64,000 bases of DNA. Source: Centroberyx gerrardi (Eukaryota > Chordata > Actinopteri > Beryciformes > Berycidae). The stretch is taken from contig NC_136016.1 of NCBI RefSeq assembly GCF_048128805.1, forward strand, positions 5,284,001 through 5,348,000, in the 5' to 3' direction. Below the pieces are notes generated by a model, which was not told where the DNA came from, did no database searches, and was given only the letters and a program-made list of their open reading frames with translations. Made by a program: the position numbers and the translations under genes. Below, in pieces: positions 10,603 through 22,396 of the stretch (its first letter is position 1; each line of letters opens with the position of its first letter).

Positions 10603-12184
10603 GTGAGTGGACATGGGCTTGGCTTGTACAGTATTTGTTGATATAATATGTTCCTTTTAGTGGATGCTTCTGTCCAAAGCACCTTACAGTACAGTGCATA
10701 GATTGTTTTTTTGGCTCCACTTGACAATGTTAGTGCAGTGCTCTCTCTGTTGCTTACAGCTCTGCAGATAGATTCAGCGTACTTACGGTTTACTGTCTTT
10801 GTGACAAGGCAATTAACGTTAAAGCCCACAGCTATTGATGGGCAGCCATTTCTTGGTGGTGATTATGTGGCTGTTAAAGTTGGGCTGAAATAAAAGCAGG
10901 AAAATGGTTTCACTTAAAAGGAAATCATTGGGCCTCATTCACAAAACTTTTCTTAAATTGTTCTTACTTTTGTTCTTAAGAAACATGCCTACGCAAAACC
11001 AACGTGGGATTCATGAAGCATGCGCAGAGTCTCGATTTTTGCGTATTCCAGGTGTATCTGATGATGAATGCCACTTGTTCCTTAATTGGATGCGCGTGCC
11101 TGTTGATGCTGATTAGCATAGGTAGACGCCCTGGCAACTCCATAAAAGGCCTGCTGTCTGAAGGGTCGTGCGCAAATGGAAAGCATTACTGCTGAGATTT
11201 TACTTAAGCAGAAGGAAAATCACTGGTGTAAACACCTACTCAATTAAAAAGAAAAGCAGCTCATTTAAAATATACTCAAGTAAAAGTTACTTTTAATAAA
11301 TCAATTCAGTGTAATGTGTTAGAGAGAGGAATAAGGGCCATGATACATGGGAAGTGTTGTGAAGCAATGTAAAGTATGTAAGTATTTTTTCATTATTCTC
11401 CTATAGCCAGTGTGGTTACATTGATTTTGTCCTGCTTGCCAATCCCATCCCTGTTGTAAGTAATACTTTCCTTCTTCACAGCTTCAAAATGTTGCTTGTG
11501 CATCTTGGACCTAAAGCTTGTGATACAACAAGCAACATTTTGGAGAAGATGACAAGGCAACGTGTCGGTCAACAGGAATTGAAGTCAGACTTGCAGCATA
11601 ATACCAAAGCATTAGAAGTTGCCATGTAGACAATGTGAGAGTGTTTATCTGTCTACTTGGGCTGTGTAATCCTGCAATGTTGACCAAAATGTTACGCAGT
11701 GTGCGTATCAAGGATATAAAAGTGCTGATACACCTGGCAGTTTTTTAGGGCAATGTAGGCTACATTCCCAATACCAACCAACTAACCAAGTCAAAACACA
11801 GGATTAACATCTATTCAGGTGTTGCCTTGCAAAAAGACATTCCTGTGTGATTAAATAAAAAATGTAAAGGCAACTTATTGATCGATCTTGATCATCATAT
11901 TTGCCCAGACATGTATTTTCCCAGGTCATCTCTGCCTGAACAGCTGAACCAAAACAGAATCTGTCTGTCATTAAGAGCAGAATTCTGCTCCCAGTGACTC
12001 AACAATAAGTCCATTCCATCTCCCACAGAAACTTTCTCCCTGAACACCCTCAGTTCATTTCAGCCACCAGTATCAACTGTGTTTGAGTGCCTTTACCTCT
12101 GTTCTGTAGTTGTGAGTTTGGTAGTTGGTTTTATTGTGTCGTTGTTTCTGCACTGTTGATTTGTCATCCAGTAACAAAACATCC
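10603..12184. other. Intergenic stretch with repeat fragments
   Basis: A GGGCCTCATTCACAAA sequence near 10932, a common start of fish interspersed repeats, opens a likely element to about 11200. A perfect 15-bp inverted repeat lies at 11485-11499 and 11528-11542. No gene is seen before the ATG at 12185. The promoter and 5'UTR of the next gene should lie within about 12000-12184, with no clear TATA box. Confidence 0.4.
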
Positions 12185-15100
12185 ATGGACTGGATTGAAG
12201 GAGAAAGGGTCATCTATAGACCCATCAAGGTATGTGAGCATTGTTTATTGCAGTTAAATTGTAAAGATTTTGAGCTGATGTATGTATGTATGTAGCATAA
12301 GAGGCTTTTGAGTGACATTATCTAATTTCCTTCAAAGGTATTGTTCAATGTACCGGTGTACAGAGAGACTGTGCAGCTCTGCTGGGAGTGGCAGTACTAT
12401 GAAGTACAAGTAAGAACCACTTGTGTTTCAGGCCCGCACAAAATAAAACACCTCTGTAAAAGTGTCTCCTATGATTATACATGAGAACATCTGATGTTTT
12501 CTATTGTCTTGTAGAAAAAAATGATGGTGCAGTTTTTGAGGCGTCAGCAACAAAAGCAGGTCCCATCTGAGCTGACAGCTGAGGACATGACTGACTGGCT
12601 GGTGGAGCAGGGCAAGAAATCTCTCAGGGAGCGGTGAGACAGTCCACCACTCAATCTATCATCAACTCTGCTAATGTTAAAGGAATAGTTCACCCAAAAA
12701 TGAAAATTCAGTTATTATCTACTCACCCCCATGCCATGTTTCATGTTTGATGTCCACTTTAGTCTCTGTTCTGTATGTATTCTGCACAGTGTATAGTTTA
12801 TAGTTAAAAATGGCACATTTTATGGCATTTTTCATTGTTATTAGGCTATGACATCAAACATTAATATGGGTGCTCACTTATTGAATTTGACAATTAAATA
12901 CAAAGTAATTGCTTTAAAACAGTATTTCTATTTTAAAATCTTGCGCTTTTATTTGGAAGGCTAAACCGCCAAACCGGAAGTCTTGTTTCTGGTAATTCAA
13001 GCTAGTCTTACCTGTCGAGGTCGGGGTGCGCTCAAATGTGACGTTTTTTAAATCAACAGCTATATATATAGCTAAATAATGGTGTAAATGTCAGTCTTTT
13101 CAAGTCACTTTGGGATCCTTTGGCTTCAAGAGACTTGGATTATGCTGTAAGCGCTGCATGGAGCCATTTTATGGTTATTTTCCGTTATTTTTTTAACTCT
13201 GTCTGTCCATCTGTTGTATGGACTAACAAACTTTACCCGATTTTCTACTGGCATGGGGGTGAGTAGATAATGACTGAATTTTCATTTTTGGGTGAACTAG
13301 CCTATTCCTTTAAGATAGTCTGTTACTAATGAGAAGAAAATAGAGCAACAGTCAAGATGAACCTTCTGTTTTCTTTCCATTTGAAGATTGTGGAGGTTTG
13401 ATCTCGAGAGTTTTGATGAAAGTGTCCAGCCTCTCCTCAAGCTGGTAAGACCAAGATCATGAAAAGAGTAAATTATCACATAACACTAGATTGATCCTGT
13501 AAATATGTCAAATCTTAATTTGACTTCTTGTTTCAGATGTGGGAGGTGAACATCAGCATGAAAATGATGGTTATTGAGTTTTTAGCCCGAATCGTGCTCA
13601 ACTCACCTGAAGCCAACAGTCCTTGTTTTCAGTAAGTCACATTTATGAGATAAGATGAAACTTGAATGATTCCCGTGGGGAAATAGTGTCTTTTCAGAAA
13701 ATGTGTATTTCAACTCATTTTGAGCGTCTCTCATCAACAGAGACCCTCAGATCATCCGTCTGGCTGACAAAGCCATCAGGAGCCTGATGGAGAAGCAGCA
13801 GCCCAGCTCCAGCCTCCTCAGCCCCCAGGAAATGGTGATGCTGGTTGTGCCCAAAGTGCTGCAGGGCTTCTGGATTAATCCGGAGATCCTCTTGTCCGTA
13901 CCCCCGCTGCAGCTCAGTGACCTGGCTGTTGGACTCACGAAGGCCGTTGAGGATAAGCTCTCCGCCTCTCTGACCTCCACGGACCGTCAGGCCACCTTCT
14001 CCCGCTCCATCCGGGATGAAAAGGTCCTTTCTATCCTGAACAAGGTCAGAGAGAATTACACTCCAGACGTCCTGCTGGAGAAGCTGAAGCACTTTGAGCC
14101 AGAGCTGCTGACCAGGATCGTTGACGTCACAGTGGGGGAAATCTGTGTGATGTTCGAGCCACAGAAACACATGGAAATGTCTGAAGTGCTGACCACCAAA
14201 GAGGTAAGAAGACCTGCGCAGATGTATGAATGAGTAGCTGGATAAGATATAGTGAAAAAAAAAAAAAATCAAAAATTCAAACGGCTTCTCTCCCTCTTTA
14301 GGTGGAACTAGATGATTCCACCCAGCCAGCTGTAGTGGATGGAGCCGTGAACTCCACCCCCCTTGATGGAGATTTGAGCGAAGAGCCTGGCCTGGAAGAG
14401 GACACAACACCAAGCCCAGAAATGGACTCTGCTGTTGGTTCAGCTGCTCTGGTTCCTCTGACTCTCCCTCCTGAAGCTCCTGTGGTTTCTCTGAGCCTCC
14501 CTACTGAAGCTCCTCTGGTTCCTCTGAGCCTCCCTACTGAAGCTCCTCTGGTTCCTCTGACCCTCCCAACTGAAGCTCCTCTGGTTCCTGTGAGCCTCCC
14601 TACTGAAGCTCCTCTGGTTCCTGTGAGCCTCCCTACTGAAGCTCCTGTGGTTCCTGTGAGCCTCCCTACTGAAGCTCCTCTGGTTCCTGTGAGCCTCCCT
14701 ACTGAAGCTCCTGTGGTTCCTCTGAGCCTCCCTACTGAACCTCCTGTGGTTCCTCTGAGCCTCCCTACTGAACCTCCTGTGGTTCCTGTGAGCCTCCCTA
14801 CCGAACCTCCTCTGGTTCCTCTGAGTCTCCCAACTGAAGCTCCTCTGGTTCCTCTGCGCCTCCCTACCGAAGCTCTTCTGGTTCCTGTGAGCCTCCCTAC
14901 TGAAGCTCCTGTGGTTCCTGTGAGCCTCCCTACTGAAGCTCCTCTGGTTCCTCTGACCCTCCCAACTGAAGCTCCTCTGGTTCCTGTGAGCCTCCCAACT
15001 GAAGCTCCTGTGGTTCCTCTGAGCCTCCCTACTGAACCTCCTGTGGTTCCTCTGAGCCTTGCTACCGAAGCTCTTCTGGTTCCTCTGATCCTCCCTGCTG

Positions 15101-15754
15101 AAGCGCCTCTGGTTCCTCTGAGCCTCCCTGCTGAAGCTCCTCTGGTTCCTGTGAGCCTCCCTACTGAAGCTCCTGTGGTTCCTCTGCGCCTCCCTACTGA
15201 AGCTTCTCTGGTTCCTCTGACCCTCACTACCGAAGCTCCTGTGGTTCCTGTGAGCCTCCCTGCTGAAGCTTCTCTGGTTCCTCTGACCCTCGCTACCGAA
15301 GCTCCTCTGGTTCCTGTGAGCCTCCCTACTGAAGCTCCTCTGGTTCCTCTGAGCCTCCCTACTGAAGCTCCTCTGGTTCCTCTGAGCCTCGCTACTGAAG
15401 GTCCTGTGGTTCCTCTGACCCTCGCTACTGAAGCTCCTGTGGTTCCTCTGACTCTCCCTATTGAAGCTCCTGCCATTACTTCAGTCCAGGAAGGCTTGAC
15501 CAGCAGCCTGGTTGGCACTGAAGAGAAGGAGGAGGTGCAACAATCCTCTGACACCACATCAGGTAGGAGTTCATCAGGTCCGCTCACACTGTAGCTCATG
15601 TTTACTTCCATCAAGATGAACTGAGGCATTGATTGTCCTCTTTTATTTTTCAGAGATCAAAAAGACCAAGAAGAAGAAGAACAGAATCCGACGCTTCTTC
15701 CGTCGGCTGTTCCAAACACTGAGGAAAACAGCCAAGGAAACAGAGAGGGATTGA
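12185..15754 (+). CDS. Uncharacterised repeat-rich protein with basic tail
   Basis: I do not recognise this gene. Eight exons join in frame: 12185-12229, 12338-12409, 12515-12633, 13387-13444, 13537-13631, 13741-14203, 14302-15562 and 15654-15754 (TGA), giving 737 aa. The ATG has a fair context (TCCATGG). Residues 1 to about 285 look like a folded, mostly helical domain, with segments such as WRFDLESFDESVQPLLKLMW and LTRIVDVTVGEICVMFEP. Exon 7 first encodes an acidic stretch (DLSEEPGLEEDTTPSPEM). It then encodes 31 tandem 11-residue repeats, consensus LVPLSLPTEAP (14449-15471). The last exon encodes a strongly basic segment, KKTKKKKNRIRRFFRRLFQT, likely an amphipathic helix. No signal peptide or membrane segment is evident. 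Intact phases across eight exons argue for a working gene. Confidence 0.8.
12677..13313. mobile_element. DNA element with ~60-bp terminal inverted repeats
   Basis: Located in intron 3 of the unrecognised gene. The left end reads TTAAAGGAATAGTTCACCC, then AAAAATGAAAATTCAGT and CTACTCACCCCCATGCCA. The right end is its reverse complement, with a 5-bp insertion near the tip. The ends are TTAA, which could be the target site. About 640 bp, no transposase. The motif AGTTCACCCAAAAATGAAAATT is widespread in fish genomes. Confidence 0.8.
14449..15471 (+). repeat. Coding minisatellite, 31 x 33 bp
   Basis: A 33-bp unit (CCTCTGAGCCTCCCTACTGA, then AGCTCCTCTGGTT), tandemly repeated and always in frame. 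It encodes variants of LVPLSLPTEAP. Substitutions concentrate at Leu/Val 1, Leu/Val 4, Ser/Thr/Arg 5 and Ala/Pro 10; some units read LATEAL or LPAEAS. No unit changes length, consistent with selection for frame. Confidence 0.95.
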
Positions 15755-15769
15755 AATCCCACTGCAAAA

Positions 15770-15775
15770 AATAAA
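15770..15775 (+). terminator. Polyadenylation signal AATAAA
   Basis: A canonical hexamer only 16 bp beyond the TGA at 15754, implying a very short 3'UTR of about 30-45 nt if used. No competing canonical site was noted in the next 100 bp. Confidence 0.55.
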
Positions 15776-15890
15776 TTCAGTGTTGCATTGCAATCAGTCC
15801 ATGTCAGTCAATTTTTTTTCATTTACTGTGGAATTGATGCATTGTAAAATTCAGAAATTATCATACAGGAATTGTATGATACATATACAT

Positions 15891-16915
15891 ATACAATCAA
15901 CTCCAGAATTATTGTCACCCTTCATGAAAATGAGCAAAATTTATTGTATAAAATAAATACAATTCTATTTTTTTTTATTGATCTCAGAATCCAGAAACTG
16001 TATTGCTTTCATCATTTCCTATTTCACTGGGGTCAAAATATGAGGTTGCACACAGAAGACAGATAGTAAAATACCACTAAGCACAGTCAGGGCAATAATC
16101 AATAAGTTTTAGAGATCTGGAACAGTTGCAAATTCACCAGGAAGAGGACGCATGTGCATATTGCCCCCATGAACAGGGAGGAAGATGGTGAGGGAGGCCA
16201 AGAGGAACCCAAGGATCACAGTTTCACAACTGCACAGTTGAGTGGAATGCTGAGGTTATCAAGTGTCAAAATCAACAGTTAGATGCCTCCTCCATGTCAA
16301 CAAGCTCTTTGGAAGGGTTGCAGGAAAGAAGCCCTTACTGAGTGCAACCCATAAACTGAAGCGCCTGAACTTTGACAAGCATCACTGGAACTACAATTGT
16401 GTGTTGTGGTCAGATGAGACCAAAATGGAACTTTTTGGCCATGCACACCATCGGCATGTTTGGCGACAAAAGACGACTGCATACAAGGAAAAGCACCGGA
16501 TGCCCACAGTGAAATATGGTGGAGGATCTTTGATGCTTTAGGGCTGTTTTACTGCTAGTGGTCCAGATCTTGTTAAGATCGATGGCATAATGAATTCCAC
16601 TAAGTATCAGGATATTTTAGCCCAAAACCTGGTTGCCCCTGCCAGGAGGTTGAGACTTTGCCATGGAAGGACCTTTCAACCAGACAACGACCCCAAACAT
16701 ACATCAAAATCATCACAGAAATGGTTGCGGGAAAACAAAATCGATGTTTTGCAATGGAACCCTATTGAAAATCTGCGGTCTGAATTGAAGAGGGCAGTCC
16801 ACAAGCACAAACCTAAGTATCAAGGATCTTGAAATGTTCTGCATGGAGGCACAGTCCCTCCCAAAGTGTTCTCAAACCTTGTCAGACATTACAATGAGAG
16901 GCTATTGTACTAAAC
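15891..16915 (+). pseudogene. Tc1/mariner transposon relic with broken transposase
   Basis: The left end (CAATCAACTCCAGAATTATTGTCACCC) matches the inverted-repeat style of fish Tc1 elements; no matching right end was found, so it is truncated. The transposase is readable in one frame from about 16263 to 16832. It is interrupted by a TAG near 16539. Motifs: VLWSDETK (first catalytic Asp near 16413), FQPDNDPKHTSK (second Asp near 16683) and PIENLRSELK (third acidic residue). Between DVLQWN and PIENL the usual serine/proline loop is deleted by about eight residues. The N-terminal DNA-binding part is scrambled. Not functional. Confidence 0.9.
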
Positions 16916-19222
16916 CATAAAACATTTTGTGTTTGAAGAACTAAAAAAATGTACAACTCTCCCATATGTTTGAGCCCAAAATATGACTCACTGGATGTGT
17001 TGCATGCGACCGACCGACTGAAACTTAAATCCAATTGACTCCAGATTTAAGTTGTTATAGTTGTTGCGTTCTAGTGGTTAAAAGTTTTATTTTGGAGTGG
17101 AAAATGCAGAAATCGGACATGTAATGACCCGGAAGCGGTATATTTGTTTACAAGTAGAAAACGGTGATAAGTCTGTCTCGTCTTAGCTCTTGCAGTGTTC
17201 CTGAACACTAATATGAAACTGTGAACAGAACTTCTTTAAAAATGTAAAAGTTTATAGCCTGATATTATCGTTCTGAAGCAATTTTGCAAAACGCGATTGG
17301 CAGCCTCTCGTTCAGTGATGGATTACCTTTACTGACTGAATTATAGTTTTTCACAATTGTTTACACACTAAAACTGACTGGATCTTGGGACACAATCACT
17401 AAAACCTGAAACTCATGTATCAAATCCTTAAACCAAGTCTGCAAATCTACAAGCACATTTTCTGCTTTTCACTTGCAATTCTCAGTTCAGTACAGCAATT
17501 CTCACACTTTTTGAAAAACACTACACACAGTAATGTGTAGTGTTCTCTCGTTCTCTACATTAGGCGCAACATTCAAAAACTAAAACTGCTCTTCTCCCAG
17601 TCCGCACATGAAAGCTAAGAAAGGTTTCATCCCCCAGGCAGTTCTAAAAAGATCCTAAGCCAAAGGTGGCACACTAAAGTAACAGTAAACTTTAACGTCC
17701 TCTCATTCCAAGGCAGCACATATAGCACAGGTAGTTAAGAGTTAAATATGGAAGATGGTTTATTAGAAAATCCACTAGCTCCATGGATCCAAGTGGACTC
17801 AAGTCAGAGGCAGCCGGGCTGTTTGTGCCCAGTGCGCACTGCGTTGCCTAATTCCAGTACGCGCTCTTTACACCCATAGACTGTTTACGTCGCAATATGG
17901 TGGTGTTCACATGTGCATTTGTACTACATAAAAATGACTAGTTATGAATGTACTTCGGTGAGACCTGTGCATGCTGGATGGCATGGATTGATAGAGATCA
18001 GTGCGTGAAAATATCAGTCTGTTAAAAAAGTTGAAACTAGCTGGACTTTTGACAGAGGCCAGGTAAACAAACTAGCAGTCAAGTAAACTGCTTCAAAATG
18101 TTTCGAGACTCAGCAACCCACAGCAACTAGCCTAAACCTAGGTGGTTTCAGCTGAATTTGACAGATGCCAAATGTCCCATGATTGGCTTGTACACCAGGC
18201 AGGCTAGAAGTCACACACATGGACAGGATCCTTGCTGCAGCCAGTGGACATTACTTACCAGGAGATCAGTGATTTTACCTATAGCAGGTAAGTCAATGCA
18301 TGAATTAAATGTTTTGTTTTGATCGTGATTTGCATTCATTGGTTTGAGATGCAAGGTAAAACAACAGGCAACTCTCAGTTGACTAAATGTCAAACGCTTA
18401 AGCAGGTAGTTTCATCAAGAATAGTCTTGAGAACTTCACAGAGAGGGATGCCATGGTCACATTGAAAAAACCGAGGATTACTATGAAAATCCTGACTAGA
18501 GTTAGCCTAACAAATCAATGTTGAATTAATCGGTTCCACAAAGCCTACGGGGCTCTGGTCCCTCTTCCTACATCAGGTTCTGCTGGAGAAGAACAGGAGC
18601 TCCCAGCACTCTGCTCTGCTCAGACTGGGGGCTTCGGTCTGGGCTCCTCAGACAGACAGGACAGAGAGGACAGATCTCCAGGAGGTTTCACAAAAAACCT
18701 CTAGCTCACTGCACGCACACACACATACACACAGAAGAAACCAGGTCAACATCAGTGGGGTAAAGTCATGCTATATGTTGTAGTAGAAAAGAACGGAATC
18801 GTAGCAGAAGATAGTAACGTCTGTCATGGTAGAAGGTATTAATCAATACAAGAATCAATGCACTCAATAGAGCCAGGAAGTAGCCTAATAATCTCCTTAG
18901 TTAACTGTTAATAATGAGGGTCGATGACAGATTTTGGGCCAAGAACAATTACCCAATATTGACACCCATAGTAGGAACCATAGGTAGGAATGCATGCTAA
19001 ACATATCCAGAGTTGGCAAACAATTTCCCTACAATTACCTGTTAGCTGTTAGCTGAGTGTAGCTGAAGTGCTGGGTGCTGTTGGCAGCTGTCGGAATTTG
19101 CTCCTCTTCTCTCCCTCGGTGTCAGGTCCTTATCCAGGTGCTGATAATATATTAAAGTAATATTTAGACTTTTTTCTCAAAATTACCACTTTATTCTCAT
19201 AATATTATGACTTTTTTAACGC
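16916..19222. other. Intergenic DNA without a recognisable gene
   Basis: No open frame with family resemblance. A TTTTATTTTGGAGTGGAAAA...CCCGGAAG stretch near 17085-17135 resembles sequences at 8450, 12945 and 42568. A short CA run lies near 18715-18733. Otherwise nothing is supported. Confidence 0.4.
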
Positions 19223-19558
19223 CATTTGGCCCATGGGGCAAGACCAGCCTCAGAGCCAGGAAAAATAATCGATTGCAAAGGATTACCCGGTCAGCAAATA
19301 GATCCCGCCCCATTCACTTTGATTGACAGACGGCTGAGACATTATGAAAAGTGACATTATGAAATGAAAAGTTTTATTATGAAATAAAAAGGATAGTATA
19401 GCATAGTCATGTTATTATGAAAACAATAATTATGAAATAATATTATTTAATAATTTTTAAATTAACAGTCAATCAATTATTAATTTATTTATGTATTTAT
19501 GTCTATTTATTTCACTGACATATTTATTTATTTAATTATGATTATTTTGGTCCTCCAT
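19223..19558 (-). mobile_element. AT-rich MITE-like repeat, copy B (inverted)
   Basis: The reverse complement begins ATGGAGGACCA and ends GCCCCATGGGCCAAATG, the same limits as copy A at 9396-9854. It shares AAAAATAATCGATTGCAAAG and CCCCATTCACTTTGATTGAC on the plus strand. About 336 bp. Confidence 0.75.
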
Positions 19559-19774
19559 ACTGGTAGATTAGGCCTACATCTATTCCGAATTAAAGAGTGG
19601 ACCCTCAAATTTTTTAGAGGCCTTAAGTCAAGTTTTACCAGCTATTTTTTGTTTGCTGATAAACAAGACAACATTAAATTGACAGATTTTTTTAATGGAA
19701 TTCGGCAGGGTGCCTCTCCATAGGGCAAGGGCTGAGCCTGTGTTTTCACAGTAATTTCACTGGAGGGCACTGTG

Positions 19775-20005
19775 ATGTACACTACCTTTCACTGACAATG
19801 ACAGTAGCCCGAATAATTCCTATAGATCATAGTGTGGTACTCTATAGTGAGTTTATAGTGACCTTATTGTTCCTTATAATGATTTTAGATCTCCTATGGT
19901 TTTATTATAATAGTCCTGTAGGGACTTACATTTTGCTGTGATATTTATAGTATCCTTCTCAAACTTATGATAGGATTACTGTAGTTCTTTTTTGTAAGGG
20001 CGCCC
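19775..20005. mobile_element. Probable MITE fragment
   Basis: TA-rich sequence ending in TACTGTAGTTCTTTTTTGTAAGGG. It contains CCTGTAGGGACTTACATTTTG and repeated GTTTATAGTGA/CTCTATAGTGAG words of a style common in fish interspersed repeats. Termini are not defined and it is not coding. Confidence 0.35.
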
Positions 20006-21911
20006 AAAATACACCACTGAATACTTACTTGTAGTTGTTATTATATTGCCAAAGAGGAAACAAAATAATACATCTTATAAACTCTTTTAATTAGTCAAGC
20101 TTCAGCAGCACATCTCATTGGTTAGTGCTCTGCTTCAAGGTTATTACTTGACTCTAACAGGATAAGATGCATATTATCTGATAACTGGAAACAGCACAGC
20201 TGCAGATTAATGGTTACATGTGAAACAAAGACACTGATCTCAGCAAGGACAAAACTCTGCTGTCGGGCTGCAGCCCATAACCATAACCAGTACTTTTCCA
20301 CTCCTCTACAGTATAAAAGAGTGAGACGGCTAATTTATTAAGGGGCTATCATCAATCACAACTGTAATCTCTGAAATAAATGGAATCAATAGGTTTACAA
20401 ATTGAAACATATTGCTTGAATGGATGATTCATGTTTATTAATTATCACTTGAGATAAGCTATTCAGGAACTATTAGCAAATGTTCTTAACAGTTGTCCCT
20501 CAAATGATATCAAACGATATCTGTGACAGATAATGGACTGCGTGACCTCTGCTTAGCAGCGCTTTATTTAGACAACTTGAACTTGACTTGACATTAGCTC
20601 GTAAGCCATGAGATTTTACCATCTGTTGCATTAAAGATTAGCTTTTGAAATGCAGTATGGTTGCAATCCATTGCATTCAATTTGGCTTTCTGAGACTCTC
20701 AAGTAGGTGATGTACGAAATGCTCACAGCACTGAGGCAGTTATCCAGTCATCATGCAAACAATAGAAACAAATTAGCTCACGAGTGCGTATAGGCCTGTT
20801 CAAAAAAGGACAGTTTGTGACTATAGTGATGATATATATATTGCTTTGTTGTCCTCAGTAACCACTGAATATGTATAGTATGTCTCTCACTGCCTCTCCT
20901 CACTATAGGCTTGATTAATTCCCTTAAGCAGCCCAGATTTAAGATGGAGGCACTTTAAACTGCGGGTTCATGTGCTGCTTGTTCATGATTTAGCACCACT
21001 CTTGACAGTTTATAGCCCTCTAATCTCTCTCTCATGACACTGACACAAGATCTGCCAGTGAGTGACAGTTTGAACCTCATTTCACTGCAAACTGGTGTAG
21101 TTGTTTATAATGTAATTCTCCTGTCTGTCTGTGTGTGTGTGTGTGTGTAGACATATTCCTGTGAACACAATAACTCAAGAACAATACATGATACAGCACA
21201 GGTTCCCCTAATAGAGTAAATAATCAGATTTTGAAGCACCTTGCTGCGTAAATTTGCATATTAATGAGGAAAAATTTTCTTGAAACTACTGCTAAACTAA
21301 TGCTTTAAGATTCAGAGTTCATATTAATACTACTACATACTGTACATGTTAATAGTTATGTGGAGACAAGTATTTAATGAATGCATTAATTAGCTTAATT
21401 AGCAACCTCATTAGCATAACTGGTTATGTTTATTATGTCATAGTGCTTAATGGCGTGACATTAGGTAGTTCAAGTAGGCTACCTCGTTTTATACATAGAC
21501 ATTCATTTTTCTAGATATAATCTTTTCACACGCTTTGGTATAAAAAGTAACATAACAAACTGGACAGCGTTTGTTATTTGACCTGACATTATCTCCCTCA
21601 TTCAAATAAAAAAGAACCTAATGTCTCCTGGTGTCCTCTGGTGTCCCTCAAAGCTGATTCACTGGGAGATGCTGGCAGGAGGAGAGAGAGGACTCCAAAT
21701 CTCTGACACGACCATTAGTCCCCCGTAATCTCTAAAGCCCCCAGGAAGATCCTGAAGGAATTTCTATTGAGTGAGTCATCAGCCACGCCGTTATTTATAA
21801 GCCTATCATAGCAATCACAAGGGTCACGGATGCGTTTTTGTGTAATATTTCAAAACAGCTAATAAGCCTCAGAGGGACTTGCATTTTATTTGATACCTCA
21901 ATATAGAGGAG
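20006..21911. other. Intergenic DNA upstream of the myosin gene
   Basis: Distal 5' flank. No exon or RNA gene was recognised. A GT run lies at about 21129-21149. AT-rich sequence at 21230-21430 has many TAAT words. Enhancers could be present but cannot be read from one sequence. Confidence 0.35.
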
Positions 21912-21944
21912 GTTTATGTGAATTAGACCTGCATAAAGGTCCTT

Positions 21945-21991
<47 letters not shown>

Positions 21992-22188
21992 ACACACCTA
22001 TACTGCCCTAGAAAGCCAAAGAGCACTAACTATGTAAACACTTTAAGTGGAAGAAATAACTTTAAAGTTAATTTCCTGCCATGACAAAAGCAATGTTGGT
22101 ACAGAAGTGGATTGTATATCATTGAACAGAATTTTCGTCGTCATGACCTTTGACCTTTATGTGATTTAGACCTGCATAAAGGTCCTTT

Positions 22189-22222
<34 letters not shown>

Positions 22223-22396
22223 TTACACACCTATACTGCCCTACAAAGCCAAAGAACACTAACTATCTAAACAGTTAAATTGGATGAAATGACTTTAAAG
22301 TTAATTTCCTGCCCCGACAAAAGTAGTGTTGGTACAGAAGTGGATTCTATATCATTTAACAGAATTTCCATCATCGTGACCTATGACCTTTAGAAC
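21912..22396 (+). repeat. Tandem ~244-bp duplication containing CA runs and DR1 motifs
   Basis: Unit 1 (21912-22155) and unit 2 (22156-22396) share, in order: TTAGACCTGCATAAAGGTCC, a CA run (about 21949-21988 and 22199-22221), CAGTTACACACCTATACTGC, CAAAGCCAAAGA, TTTAAAGTTAATTTCCTGCC and TGTTGGTACAGAAGTGGATT. Both end with two TGACCT half-sites one base apart (22144-22156; 22377-22389, with A as spacer). A third, inverted relative lies in the myosin gene at 23744-23932. Confidence 0.85.

Noticed and set aside
11467-11512. Last exon of the elastase fragment (CACAG acceptor then LQNVACASWT and a stop)
   Set aside because: The peptide does not resemble usual elastase ends, and the segment overlaps a hairpin-forming repeat, so it was not added to the model.
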